A stretch of DNA of 64,000 nucleotides from Flaccisagitta enflata (GCA_965153355.1 OZ231127.1:54188001-54252000), one strand, 5' to 3'. Positions 44,034-57,498 are shown, numbered from the stretch's first letter. Notes: generated by a model from the letters alone, not told the origin. Program-made: numbers and translations.

Positions 44034-44720
44034 AGAAACAAAAATGTAGTCAAGAAGAGAAACATTTCCATCAGAACCGTAATTTGTTCTAGTATATGAA
44101 TTGTTAGGATCAAAATTTTCACGCAGATCAAAAGTGCAACATAAATTATGTCGGGAGAGTAAATCACGAACAAGGGGAGTAAATGGGTGACTAGGTTTGT
44201 AAATGTTGCAATTAAAATCACCAAGTAAAATAAATTCGTAATTTGGATGACTATTAATAATATTATCAACAAAACCAAGAGTATCACAGTAGATGTTAAT
44301 CTGTTCATTTAATCGTGAAGAGTCGAGGTAAGGCAAGTACATATTTATGCATAATATATCAAATCTAGTGTCACTAATTTCAAGGACTGTTATACGTTCG
44401 TGTTTTAAGTCTAAGCGTGGTTTAATGCAATTTGCATATTTTTTGTGCCAAATAAATCCAGTACCGCCATATGGACGGCCTCTCAATACTTTAGTTCCAA
44501 TAGAGTTTTTCATAGCAGACGCACCGTAGCCTTCAAATTCACTATGAACATGCTTGAGCTCATTAATTCCTTTTGCGCGTTTGAAAGGAGGACGAAGCCA
44601 GTGTTCTTGAAGACACTGAATGGTATCAGTCTCCGTACAGCAACGAGAGTTCAAGAAATTCTTGTTCCTATGAAACCCATTGATGTTGTGGGTCGAGAAG
44701 GTCACGGTGTGAAGAGCCAT
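43875..44720 (-). pseudogene. Retrotransposon ORF2, AP endonuclease only (truncated)
   Basis: The ORF starts with ATG two bases after the stop of ORF1. AP-endonuclease motifs are in order: STHNINGF (Asn12), CLQEHW (Glu39), LLGDFNCN (Asp168, Asn170) and SLLDYIFVS (Asp224). The usual final SDH motif is missing, and no reverse transcriptase follows. From codon 230 the reading frame lies inside the long inverted repeat and continues for 52 codons of unfamiliar sequence to a stop. The element has therefore lost its 3' part by rearrangement; ordinary retrotransposon truncation would remove the 5' part instead. Confidence 0.85.
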
Positions 44721-44722
44721 GA

Positions 44723-46348
<1,626 letters not shown>

Positions 46349-46630
46349 TTTCGTACGTGAGAAGTTTGGCCCGAAGGCCGTTATTGTATTGTTGCTTGAT
46401 TCGAGGTGAGAATCCAGTGACCGAGAATAAATCAGAAAATTCGGGGTAAAATAATCTTTTATTAAGCAAATAAAAGAATTTTAGCTTTGACCAATTTGTT
46501 ATGTTGTTAACAGTTGGTGAGCAGTAGTTGTTGCCCCTAGCCATGTGAATGGACCTAGGGGTTGTTTCTCGACTCATCCCCGCAGATCCTTACCTGAAGT
46601 AGTCCATGTAAATAGTACTGAAATTGGGGG
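46349..46630 (-). other. Probable 5' leader of the minus-strand retrotransposon
   Basis: Sequence directly upstream of the ORF1 start. No homology visible; the element's 5' end is probably before the foldback that begins near 46631. Confidence 0.35.
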
Positions 46631-47259
46631 GATCTTGCTACCGGGTCATCCACCTGAGTTGTCGGATTATGTTAAGCTTGTAATCAGAAATGGTAGCAGT
46701 CATGTATTTGAAATTGACCTACTCTTAAAAAGTATACTTTGACGTTTTTTGTATCAAAATTTCATCCATTTTGGTCAAGTAGTTTGTCTACTGCATGGAT
46801 TTGAAGTAAAAGCTGATGTTCTCCCATTGGAAAATTTTTTTCATAAAAATCAAAAATTTTGCTTGCATTCATTTTCAATATTTTTAAACAAAATCATTCC
46901 AAAAAGACAAGATTAGTCTTGAATCAAAGATGAATTGAATAAGAATATTCAATTAGTTTGAATCATCAATTATTTAAGGCTTATCTAGATTAGTGGCTCA
47001 GATTGCTCAGAAAAGAAATGTAATATTAACATGAAAAACTTTGGATTTTGATAGAAAATTTTCTCAGTGGGGAAACAAGAGCTTTTACTTCAAATCCATG
47101 TAAAACGCAAACTACTTGACCAAAATAGATGAAATTTTGATACAAAAAACGTCAATGCATACTCTCTAGGACTAGATAAATTTCAATTATATGACTGCAG
47201 GCATCAATGAATAAAAGCTTAACATAATCCGACAACTCAGGTGGATGACCCAGTAAGAA
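46631..47259. mobile_element. 629-bp foldback element
   Basis: GGGTCATCCACCTGAGTTGT at 46645 is matched by ACAACTCAGGTGGATGACCC ending at 47251. Pairing continues through GACGTTTTTTGTATCAAAAT and TTTGGTCAAGTAGTTTG for about 230 bp per arm. Nothing is encoded. The ends are CTTGCTA-like, and no target duplication is obvious. Confidence 0.85.
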
Positions 47260-47290
47260 TGTAACTAGCAAGGGGATAAAGTCGTAGTCG

Positions 47291-47298
<8 letters not shown>

Positions 47299-47378
<80 letters not shown>
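47299..47378. repeat. (GA)n microsatellite
   Basis: About 40 perfect GA units. Confidence 0.95.
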
Positions 47379-47380
<2 letters not shown>

Positions 47381-47800
47381 AACAGACTAAAAAGAAAAAA
47401 AAAAAGAAAAATTTGTCTTTATCTTTCGTGTGTTGCTACATCAAATACGAGTAAAATCTCTTGCTACAATTGTGACAGTCATTAGGTAAATCTGAACCAC
47501 TTTAATAGCGATGGCTAAGTGATCAGCCTCTATATCGTTAATGCATTATTAACAAAGACAGAAAATGCTTGTAACTGACCAAAATCAATGCTTTTCATAA
47601 ACCTCAGTAAATCATGAAATCCTCCCATATTTGAAGTCTATTGGCTCACCCCTTGGTTAGCCGGCCTTTCGGACTGTCTGTCTGTCCATCTGTTGGTCAG
47701 TTTGTTGACGGTCTGTCTGCCATCCCATTTTTCTTTGAAAGCACCATCAATCAGCATTCTTTCCCTCTTATTAATTCATTTGTTCATGTATTCATTCATT
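47379..47800. other. Non-genic stretch
   Basis: No gene or element recognised; short CTGTCTGTCC-like patches near 47675. Confidence 0.35.
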
Positions 47801-47889
47801 TGTTCATTTATTCATTCATTCATTCATTCATTCATTCATTCATTCATTCATTCATTCATTCATTCATTCATTCATTCATTCATTCATTC
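47801..47889. repeat. (ATTC)n microsatellite
   Basis: About 20 ATTC units after a less regular lead-in from 47770. Confidence 0.95.
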
Positions 47890-47965
47890 TTGAAACCTTT
47901 AAGTAAACAGGACGCTCAAGCACCGTATGTTCAGCAGTCCCCGATGCCCCATCTATTCTTTGATT

Positions 47966-48122
47966 TTTAGTCGCGGACACGCGACTCTACACCTTGCCGT
48001 GTTGCTTGGTTGGTCCGTCCGTCCATCAGTCGGTCACATTTCTAAATTGCAAGCGGTTTCTGCATTACTGCTCCTGCCAAACCGTCCGCGACTATCCTGC
48101 CGTGTATTCGGCCTTGTTACAA
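47966..48122 (+). repeat. GTCGCGTG-hairpin family, short copy
   Basis: TTTTTAGTCGCGGACACGCGA (hairpin), CTCTACACC, GGTCCGTCCGTCC, ACTGCTCCTGCCAAACCG, and the tail TTCGGCCTTGTTAC. Confidence 0.75.
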
Positions 48123-48189
48123 ATCATTTGGTTTAATTGGGCAGTGGCCCTGGAGGAGCCCATGACCTGTAATTCCATACATGGCATTG

Positions 48190-48396
48190 TTAGTCACATG
48201 CACGCGACTCTACACCCCGCTTTGTCCGTTGGATGATTGGTTGGTTGGTCGGTTGGTCGGTCACTCTTCACTTTTTTAATGATTTTTATTTTTGGACCTC
48301 ACTGCTACTGCCCAAATGGTCTAGTGATCTCAAATTTGTCCTGTGCCCACCCGCACATGACTTGGGTAGCTGTGTATCCCGCCTTGTTTCAACTAC
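48190..48396 (+). repeat. GTCGCGTG-hairpin family, short copy
   Basis: GTTAGTCACATGCACGCGACT, CACCCCGCTTTGTCCGTTGG, TTGGTCGGTCACTCTTCACT, CTGCCCAAATGGTCTAGTGA, CCCACCCGCACATGACTTGG and CCCGCCTTGTTT in order. It lies ~70 bp after the previous copy, same orientation. Confidence 0.8.
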
Positions 48397-48755
48397 CTTG
48401 GACGAAAGTCATCGTTCACTTAAAATATTTAGACATTTATTTTTGCCTCCAAATTTTCGGCTATTACAGCCTTCGACGGGGAGAATGACCTGATGTAACA
48501 TAACAAAATATTTCAAGTCTAGAAAAAACATTTCAAATGAGCATCAAATCGACTATTTCTTCTTCTTTTCCTTCTTTTTTGCACCTTTTTTGTTTTCCCA
48601 ATCACTTGGTCTTTTTTGCCGCTCTTTGAAAAATTGTCTTTCCACCAAAAACAGAGTAAAGATCAAAACTACCCCCATTTTCTTCCACCTGCCCTCTTTC
48701 TACACCCGGGTGTCGTTTCTTAGAGTATATAAAAAAACCCAGGGTATCCAGAGGT

Positions 48756-49118
48756 CTATCTTCTTTTGTTTTCCCCCTCAAAAGTCCCCATTCGGTTTAT
48801 CCACCATCGCTCTCGAGCCACTCGGTAGACGTCATCGTTTCCTGGGACATGCTCCAATACAACCACACCCATGTCTTCCTCTGTGTGTCCATCTATCTTG
48901 AAATGATACGCCGGCTTCGCCTCGTCCCCCGATCTTAAATCTGCTCGATGTCCATTGAATCTCTCCATAATCTTGTTTTTGGTTTTTCCCACATAAACCA
49001 CTTTTTGGCACTTCTGGCAGTGCATCCCGTAGATGGCCCCTATTGTTCGGCAGTCCATTCTCTCCTCAATCCTCATCTCTTTCCCATCTTTGTCCTTCAC
49101 AATCTCAGTCTTTTGCAT
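48756..49118 (-). pseudogene. Penelope-like element GIY-YIG endonuclease fragment
   Basis: 120 codons with the GIY-YIG nuclease layout: GAIYGMHCQKCQKVVYVGKT (residues 27-46, with a CxxC pair), the catalytic-type Arg53 in MERFNGHR, His57, the acidic Glu103 in RERWWI, and a final GENKRR. This Cys-containing GIY-YIG domain is the C-terminal nuclease of Penelope-like retroelements. No reverse transcriptase lies upstream, so this is a 5'-truncated relic, although the domain itself has no internal break. Confidence 0.8.
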
Positions 49119-49493
49119 GCATACAAAGAAAATATTAATTCCTTAAGTAACTCAACTTATGTCTCCTCTTGGCTATGACAACTTCTTTTTGTCAAAGTGA
49201 CTACACATTGCGCTTTTACAATATTTATACCTAGACTTACAAGAGGGTGTGTCCGTTGGTAGGTATGAAGGAAGGTATATTAGTAACGCGAATATGACAG
49301 AAATAGTGATTTCTGAGCATTACTACCCCTGCCCAGCCACATTAACACCCCGCCCTGCCATGTACTGCCCCTGCCCACCCGCATTACTGCCTGTGCCCAC
49401 TCTACAGCGACTACTTAATGGCTGTGCATCCAGCCTCGTTTAAGTGGGCAGAGATCTAAAAGGATTTTCTTTCCCAAACACATTTGATGTAGA
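49119..49493. other. Non-genic; CCCTGCCCACCCGCATTAC words
   Basis: Positions 49320-49440 repeat CTGCCC(CTG)CCCACCCGCATTACTGCC-like words and end CAGCCTCGTTT, probably the tail of another GTCGCGTG-family member. Confidence 0.4.
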
Positions 49494-49610
49494 AACAAGG
49501 CCAAGTAGGCCAAAAAGGTGCGACGTGTGGATCGTCCAACGAATGCGTTACCCAACCGACCAACAGACTGACGGACACAGCCAGTTATAGAGGTGCTTTG
49601 TCGCACCTAA
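49494..49610 (-). repeat. GTCGCGTG-hairpin family, variant copy
   Basis: AAACAAGGCCAAGTAGGCC opens the copy, CCAACCGACCAACAGACTGA follows, and the terminal hairpin is a variant: GTGCTTTGTCGCACC. Confidence 0.55.
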
Positions 49611-49764
49611 AAAATCAATATCTTTATTCTTGATATTGAAATCGCGCCTATCAAATTGGACTTGAATCGTTTTACTGCATTTCAAGAGTGACATGTCATC
49701 TTAGATTGTCTTCGTTTCTAAACGCTTTGAGCTACTTGAATGGGATTGGTTTCAAATAAACAAG

Positions 49765-50117
49765 GCCAACACCTGTCGCGTGCGGGACATTACTTAGGAT
49801 GACTTACAATGACTTACAATGGTGACTTTTAATAGATGACTTATATGACTAAATTGACCAAATTGACTTAAGTGATTTAATATAACTTAGAATGACTTAA
49901 AAAGACTTAGAATGACTAAGAATGACTAAGAATGACTCACAATGACTTAGAATGACTAAGAATGAATTAGAATGATCTAAGATGACTAGGAAAAGCCTAA
50001 AGTAATAAAACAAGTAAAGTTTGACTGACGGACGGCCAGACGGACGGACGGACGGACGGACGGATGGACGGAGGGACAGACAGAGAGGGTTGTAGAGTCG
50101 CGTGCACGCAACTAAAA
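49765..50117 (-). repeat. GTCGCGTG-hairpin family, copy with AATGACTTAG array
   Basis: AAACAAGGCCAACACCTGTC, then GCGTGCGGGAC, an array of AATGACTTAG/AATGACTAAG (about 49796-49990), the GACGGACGGACGG block, and the hairpin AGAGTCGCGTGCACGCAACT. The smallest of the array-bearing members. Confidence 0.85.
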
Positions 50118-50411
50118 ACATTTCAAAGCAGTTTCTGAATCTCACTCACTTACTCCTACTGGAAGTGTATTTATTACTGTTTACAGGTGAACAAAGAGTT
50201 TTGTCCTAGGTAGTATGGGCATACCTCTGTCAGTTCGTCAGTCAGTAAATGGGTGTTTTGAGGTCTGGAAGGAGTGATTTGAGGCTTAGGAGGGCTTATT
50301 CAAGGCTAATTTAAGGCTTGGGAAGACCAATTTTTATACTCGTTAGTTGAATTTTACGGTTGAATAAATCAAAAACTGAAATTTTCAATATAACCTCCAT
50401 TGTGGCGTTAA

Positions 50412-50635
50412 AACAAGGCCCGATATACAGCTACTAAAGTCGCGTGCGGGTGGGGGCCATATTTGAGGTCACCAGATCATTTGGGCAGGAGCAGTGAGGT
50501 CAAAGAAATAAAATCATGAAAAAAGTAAAGTGTGACCGACCGACCAACTGACCGACCAACCAACCGACTGACCAACCGACCGACTGACCGACGGACAAAG
50601 CGGGTTGTAGAGTCGCGTGCACACGACTAAAAATA
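50412..50635 (-). repeat. GTCGCGTG-hairpin family, well-preserved short copy
   Basis: AAACAAGGCCCGATATACAG, AAAGTCGCGTGCGGGTGGG, TCATTTGGGCAGGAGCAGTG, AAGTAAAGTGTGACCGACC, and AAGCGGGTTGTAGAGTCGCG closing with the GTGCACACGACT hairpin. A good reference for the family. Confidence 0.9.
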
Positions 50636-50732
50636 TAAAATAATTTTTTTTGCCTTTGTTTCATGTTGTTATATTCCAGAAACTGTTTACGTACGCCAGC
50701 TTGGTATCTATTTAGAGGTAGAGACACCATCA

Positions 50733-51380
50733 GAATTGTGCGGCGTTGAACACAATTACGATCTCTCCAAAACATTTCTCCTTCCACTCTTTCCTCCTCA
50801 TCTCCTCACCTTTGTTGTTGCTAACATTCAAGCCTACCAATCCATGATGGAACAAGTCACGTGGCAGAGAACGGATGTCGCAGTCGTTGACATGAAGTTC
50901 TCTCAAGTTGGGATTTGGACTCGGGATGGTTTGAAGGAGTTTGTTGGTCTGGAGGAATAGTGTTTTGAGGTTTGGTAGGTTTTGCAGCCAAGCTGGGATT
51001 TCGCTTATTTTGTTTCCGTCAAGATCTAGATAATCAAGTTTTTCTTGCTCTTTGATCCACGCTGGAACTTCCTCAAACTCGCAATATCTTCCATCAAGTC
51101 TTTCAATGTTGATCTTCCCGTCGATCGTTGTCACTGGATTCCCCTTCAGATAGAGCTGTTTGATTTTGGAGACGAGACTCTCCTCCGCCTCGACGACAAT
51201 CTTCCTTAACGGAACTTTCAATTCATATTTTAGAGGGAGATATAATCTGTCATATTTATTTTTGGCGTTGACCCAACGTCTCATAAATTCGTCATTGATG
51301 ACGAGCGTGTCTCCGCGAAGAAATGGATCGTAGGCTTTAACCGGCGTGAACTGATTACCAAAATTTAAAAAGGAAGTCAT
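50733..51380 (-). CDS. Leucine-rich-repeat protein
   Basis: A 216-codon uninterrupted ORF starting at ATG 51380. After ~55 N-terminal residues (FLNFGNQFTPVKAYDPFLRG) come about six leucine-rich repeats: SKIKQLYLKGNPVTTID, AWIKEQEKLDYLDLDGNKIS, EIPAWLQNLPNLKTLFLQTN, NPNLRELHVNDCDIRSLP and DLFHHGLVGLNVSNNKG. The cap is short and basic (EEMRRKEWKEKCFGEIV). Leucine-rich repeats bind proteins, and no enzymatic domain is attached. It could be a complete small gene or the 3' exon of a larger one; I saw no acceptor site that would favour either. Neighbours are repeats only. Confidence 0.75.
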
Positions 51381-51484
51381 TTTGTATGTGATGTTCTTAG
51401 ATTGAGAGAAAATCGAATTTGTAATTAATGTAATTGGAAGTCAATTAACTCATGATCGGATTATGCGCAGATTGTGGTTGTTCC

Positions 51485-52079
<595 letters not shown>

Positions 52080-52240
52080 ATGCGGCACCAAATTTAGGAC
52101 CAATTGAACGAAAAAGTCAGAAGGGAGGAGGAGGAGGAGGAGGAGAAGGTGCGGGAGTAGATGGAGGAGGAGGAGAAGGTGCGGGAGTAGATGGAGGAGG
52201 AGCCGCCGTCGCGGATACTTTCTCAGAAAACGGATAACAT
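52080..52240 (+). other. Gly-rich coding-like patch with 30-bp tandem units
   Basis: The unit GGAGAAGGTGCGGGAGTAGA occurs twice at a 30-bp period after a GGA run. One frame is open from an in-frame stop near 52077 to TAA near 52237 and reads APNLGPIERKSQKGGG, then EGAGVDGGGG twice, then AAVADTFSENG. It could be a terminal exon, but no partner exon or firm acceptor is seen. Confidence 0.25.
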
Positions 52241-52429
52241 GGTTTGTGTGGTAGAATCTGGATTGAAAAAAAAATATCAGTTCACTAGGTATTCATTTTG
52301 AGCCTATCTTGATACAATTGACAAATTTTGCACATATTCAACATATTTAACATATTGTGGTCGTCCAGGTGATCCAAAAACTCTGCTCGCGGAAAAAGGA
52401 TCTCAAAATCAAAGAGAACGAGTTTCTTC

Positions 52430-53110
52430 TCTCCTATTCAGAGACATAAACAGGTCGCCCAAGGGCAATATGTGGTTAGCGACGCCAGTTGACCTGCTTT
52501 GCATGGTTGTGAATCGGACTGAGAGGAAGCAGGGCAGCGGACCCGAAGGGGACCAAGTCCTGTAGAAAACAGGGGGACTTTCGTTCGTTTGTTTATCCGT
52601 TTGTTCATTCATTCATCCGTTTGTTCGTTCATTCATCCGTGCGTCCGTCCGTTCGTCCTTCCATGCGTCCGTGCGTGTGTGCGTGCGTGCGTCCGTGCAT
52701 CCGTCAGTCCGTCTGTCCGTCCGTCCGTCCATCCGTCCCCCCAGGGTCTCAGGCCTGAAATCTGCCCTCCCAGGCCTGAAATCCACCCTCTCAGGCCTGA
52801 AATCTGCCCTCTCAGACCTTGAATCTGAGAGGGCAGATTTAAGGCCTGAGAGGACAGGTTTCAGGCCTGAGAGAGCAGATTTCAGGCCTGAGAGGGCAGA
52901 TTCAAGGCCTGAGAGGGCAAATTTCAGGCCTGAGGGGGCCTGGGGGGGGGACAAACATACAAACAAACAAACGGACAAACAAACAAAAGTCCCCCTGTGT
53001 TCTACAGGACTTTGTCTCCTTTTGGGCCGCTGCCCAAAAAAGAAAAATAGTCGCAAAAGCGTTAGATGGTCAGCGATACCCGTGCCCTGCCTTAGTAGGT
53101 TGTGGTTGAA
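52430..53110. repeat. Foldback with inverted AGGCCTGAAATCTGCCCT core
   Basis: GACCAAGTCCTGTAGAAAAC near 52551 and GTTCTACAGGACTTTGTC near 52999 are inverted ends. Inside them are CGTTCGTTTG/CGTCCGTCC on the left and CAAACAAACAAACGG on the right. The core (52745-52935) starts as CTCAGGCCTGAAATCTGCCC repeats and flips near 52815 to GGGCAGATTTCAGGCCTGAG. The outer AAAAGCGTTAGATGGTCAGC at 53056 matches the 80-bp unit at 31621, inverted. Confidence 0.8.
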
Positions 53111-53124
53111 GTTGAGGGGGGAGC

Positions 53125-53500
53125 AGGGCAGTCACACAGGGGAATTCTCCTTCTCCTTCTCCTCCTCCCCCTCCTCCCCCTCCCCCCCCTCCAGGCCCAT
53201 ATCTCAGCCCCTATGCCCATATCCCAGCCTTGAGGTCCAAATCCCAGTCTTGAGGCCCAAATCCCTTGAGGCTGGAATTAGGGCCTCAAAGTTTGGCTAT
53301 ATGATGGAACTTGGGTCTTGAGGTTGGGATTTGGACTTAAGACTGGGATTTGGGCCTCAAGGCTGGGATATGGGCTTCAAGGCTGAGATATGGGCCTGGA
53401 GGTGGGGGGGATATGGAGAAGAAGGAGGAGAAGGAGGAGAAGGAGGAGGCGAAAATTCCCCTGTGTGAAAGCATAGGTCATCGACCCCTTCGGCGCCGCT
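53125..53500. repeat. Foldback with inverted GGCCCAAATCCC core
   Basis: CACACAGGGGAATTCTCC at 53133 is mirrored by AAAATTCCCCTGTGTGAAAG at 53452. CTCCTCC on the left answers GGAGGAG on the right. The core repeats CTTGAGGCCCAAATCCC and flips near 53265 to GGGATTTGGGCCTCAAGG. Confidence 0.75.
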
Positions 53501-53508
53501 GCCCAAAA

Positions 53509-53613
<105 letters not shown>

Positions 53614-53624
53614 GGACGAAAGGA

Positions 53625-53669
53625 CGGAAGGACAGACAGACAGACAGACAGTCTGAAAGACAGACAGAC

Positions 53670-53748
<79 letters not shown>

Positions 53749-53752
53749 TGGA
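53625..53752. repeat. (GACA)n microsatellite
   Basis: About 28 GACA units with a GTCTGAAA interruption near 53650. Confidence 0.95.
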
Positions 53753-54092
53753 TGAATATCCATACGAAGGTAACACGATGTATAACAAAAGGTGAGTCAG
53801 GGAGGAACTACGATAGATATCCAGATGCCGAAAATCAAAAATATTATGCCAAGTTGCTCTGTCATCGCACCGGTCGTTGACCAATGCTGATATAAAAATG
53901 ACTAAATCTCGAGTCGCGAATATGTGACTTAAATAGTGATCAGGCACGACTTAAATACTGATCGGGCACGAGACAACGCCCAAAAAGTTCCCAGAATATT
54001 CTATCAGGAAATAAAGATAAAATACGATGACCGAAAAAGGAAGTAAATCGGTCAGGGATCCAGTTGGAGAAAATCTCAATTTTTTTTTTTTT

Positions 54093-55180
54093 TAAACAAG
54101 GCTAATACCTTTAAGTTGCGTGCAAGACTAAAATGAATAAATTGACCTGACTTCAGATTGTATCTTTTTAATCGCCTTAGACTGACTAAGAAGGACTTAG
54201 ATTGACTTGGAATGACGTAGAATGACTTAGAATGACATAGAATGACTTAAAATGATGTAAAGGGCAATATTGACTATACTGACAATAATGAATCGAAATG
54301 ACTAAGAAGGACTTAAAATGACTTAGATTGACTTACAACAACTTAGAATGACCAAAAATGAATTAAAATGATGTAAAGGACTTTATTGACTATAATGTCA
54401 ATAATGACTTAGAATGAATAAAAATGAATAAGAATGACCTAAAATGACTTAAAATGACTTAGAATTACTTAGAATGACTTAGAATTACTTAGAATGACTT
54501 AGAATGACTTAAAATGACTTAAAATGATGTAAAGGACTATATTGAGTAAAATCACAAAAATGATCGAATGACTCAAAATTACTAAGAATGACTTGATATG
54601 ACTCGGAATGACTAAAAATGACTTAGAATGACTTAGAATGACTTAAGATTAGCAAAGGACTAAATTTATTAAAATGACAATAATGACTTAGAATGACTCA
54701 GAATGACTTAGAATGACTTAGAATGACTTAAAATGACTTAAAATGACATAAAATGACTAAAACTGATTTAAAGAAAAAAAGAGATAAAAAAGCAGGGGTG
54801 TATATTATTGAGTTGCTTTTGATTCCCCCCCCCCCCGCCTTTGATTTTCTTCCCCGCGACGCGTCGCGTCGCATTTTTATATTCATGCATTTCTTCCCTA
54901 TATAGCAATAAAACTATGTAGTTAAGGTTTGAATAGTATTAAATTGTGTTTAACTAATTGACTTTAATGATTTGGTACTGTCAAAAGTTATATTTTCCCC
55001 AAATTTCCTTTTTTTCTTTTTTTTTCCTCTTTGATTTGTTTCCCCATCTCCAGACCCTTTGATTTCCCCCGGGGGGGGGGGGGGGGAAAACTCAAGAATA
55101 TACAGGCCTGAAAAAAAGTGTGACCAACCAACCGACCAACCGACGGACAAAGCAGGTCGTAGAGTCGTGCACAGGGAACC
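54093..55180 (-). repeat. GTCGCGTG-hairpin family, long copy with AATGACTTAG array
   Basis: AAACAAGGCTAATACCTTTA, AGTTGCGTGCAAGACTAAAA and TTGACCTGACTTCAGATTG are followed by an AATGACTTA array (about 54180-54775), a C-run/G-run segment (54826-55086), CCAACCAACCGACCAACCG and the closing end GTAGAGTCGTGCACAGG. The right end abuts the foldback at 55179. Confidence 0.8.
54820..55090. repeat. Foldback-like insert bounded by C-run and G-run
   Basis: CCCCCCCCCCGCCTTTGATTTTCTTCCCC at 54826 and CCCTTTGATTTCCCC followed by a 15-G run at 55055-55086 bracket an AT-rich segment. It interrupts the AATGACTTAG array of the long family member. Confidence 0.4.
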
Positions 55181-56053
55181 TAAAAAGGCTGTAGAATACG
55201 ATTCTCATATTCATTTTGACTTAACTTGAGCAAAAAAAATTAGAAATGGTTTTTTGTGTAAAAAATAGTGTTTTTTGATATAAAAACACTAATTTTTCAA
55301 CATTTTTAGGTTGATTTGAACTGAAATTGATGTATTTTGATCATTTGTACTGTGCTGATTCAATTTTTGGACGGTTTACACAATTTTTGCTAATTTTGAA
55401 AATTTGCTTTTTGATCTTATTTGCATATTGCAGTTTCGCGTTTTTTGCCTATAACATGCTTGCTTTTTAAAGTACTGCGATGAAACTCATACTGACAGCA
55501 TATCTTACCCTAAGAAACTGTTCCAAAATATCAGTTTTTGAAAAAATAATTTTCTTAATTTTTGGGGATTTTAACTCTATTTTTGAACCTCTTAGATATT
55601 TCAACTGAAAGGCCTGATTCCTGGGATGATTACTGTGTATCAAATACAATGACTTTATTTAGGGGAACAAAAATTTTAAAAAAGAATTGATTTTTGAAAT
55701 CTTATGACAGAAGTAAAAAGTGCAACAGCATCAGTGGACATGATAAATGTAATTGCATCTTTTTGGATCAAATTAGAAAACTCTGGTGAGGTAAATATTT
55801 GTCGAACTAGTTGATGTTGAATAAAATAATTGGCTGTTCTGCCTTATGCCTATTCAAAATTGTTCTAGGTTCACTCAAATATCAATTGCTATTGATACTT
55901 TATGTTTTTGTAAAAAAAAGTCCAAAATGTTTCATTTTATACTATCTTTTTTATGAAAAATAGCTTTTTTGGCACAAAAAACCGTTTCTAATTTTTTTGG
56001 GCTCAAGTTAGGTCAAAATGAATATAAAAATCATATTCTACAGCCTTTTTAGG
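55179..56053. mobile_element. 875-bp foldback/TIR element
   Basis: CCTAAAAAGGCTGTAGAAT at 55179 is inverted as ATTCTACAGCCTTTTTAGG ending at 56053. The arms pair for at least 100 bp (CATATTCATTTTGAC, AACTTGAGC, AATTAGAAATGGTTTTTTGT). The inside is AT-rich and non-coding. Confidence 0.85.
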
Positions 56054-56177
56054 ACTCCTGTGCAAAAATCTGTGAGGTATCCATTTTTAAAGAAAAATTT
56101 TAAGCTTTTTGCAACCGGGATCCCTGACCGTAAATGGTATCAAAACGGGGTGGAAATACGGGTAAAAAAAGAGAGCG

Positions 56178-56186
56178 ATAGAGAGA

Positions 56187-56274
<88 letters not shown>

Positions 56275-56279
56275 GAGAG
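56178..56279. repeat. (GA)n microsatellite
   Basis: About 48 GA units. Confidence 0.95.
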
Positions 56280-56380
56280 GTAAACAGATTGGAAAGAGGA
56301 ACAGAAAAGAGGTCAGAAAGATAGGGAGACAGAAGACATGGATACAGACAGACGGATGGACAAGTCAGGGAAACAGACAA

Positions 56381-57176
56381 CTACAGTGGAAATATGATAT
56401 AACGGTATTGAAGGGACGGAGGAATTTTGGTTGTTAAATCCAAATGTTGTTAAACCAAATTACCAACTTTCAGTGTCTCTTTTGTAAAAATAATCAAAGT
56501 GAAATCTAACATGTATAATTATTGAATTGCTGTGGTTACTGATTAGACATTTTTGCAATTGGCAAACAGAGCAACAGAATCACAGATATTGCCTCTAATA
56601 GGTCTACTTAAATATACTTTTGAAGTATTATTGTATATAACATATTCAATCTATTTTTGAGTCGGTCCCAAGTCTGATAACTGTGGTGACTTACACTGCT
56701 GATGTAAAACAAATTATATATCCCTGCTCATTGCATTCAATAAATAGTTCCTACATCAGACTCAAAGCCAGTCATAGATAGGGGTATTTGCAAGGACAGC
56801 AGGAAAATATCTCATTTTTAGTGAATCCAAAAATATCATAGTTAAAAAAAAATTGACTTTGATTCAAATCATTCTGAACTAAAATAACAACAGAGGTATT
56901 TTGTTCTATTATTTAAAAGTTGGCTGAATGATAGATTACTAAAATTGCTATCAATTTGATCAAAATATACATCAATGTCTTTAAACCAGGTGTAAACCTG
57001 CCATTGGACCAAAAAAATAGCACAGTAAATCAGGTTTGGCTGTTAAGTCAGGTGTTATTATATCAGAAAAAATTTAACATTACAAAAGCCTACAAAATTT
57101 TGGGAGCTGGGCATCATAGTTGCTAAATCAGAAATGCTGTTGAATTAGGGGCCGATAAGGCAGTAGTTCACTGTAG
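56381..57176. mobile_element. Pogo-like non-autonomous element (~796 bp)
   Basis: CTACAGTGGAA at the left and TTCACTGTAG at the right form short inverted ends bounded by TA. Phrases such as GATATAACGG and GTTGTTAAATCC near the left end, and ATTAGGGGCCGATAAGG near the right, have the flavour of pogo/Tigger terminal sequence. Only the outer ~10 bp match well between ends, and there is no transposase. Confidence 0.45.
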
Positions 57177-57259
57177 TCATAAAGACAAAGAGACGGTCAT
57201 GAAGAGGAACAGTGAGTTGGACTATCTGACCTAACATGATGTGCAAAATCCTCGGCAAT

Positions 57260-57464
57260 TGGATACACAGATAGACAGATAGACAAATAGACAGAAAGAC
57301 AGACTTTCTGACCAAGAGACAAGGCAAAAAGACGGAGAAATTAATGGACACCCAAATAGACAGACAGACAATCAGACAGACAGATAACAGGCAGACAGGC
57401 GGACAGTCAGACAGACAAACAGAAAGGCAGACATATATCAAACAAAAAACGGGAAGACAGAATC

Positions 57465-57498
<34 letters not shown>

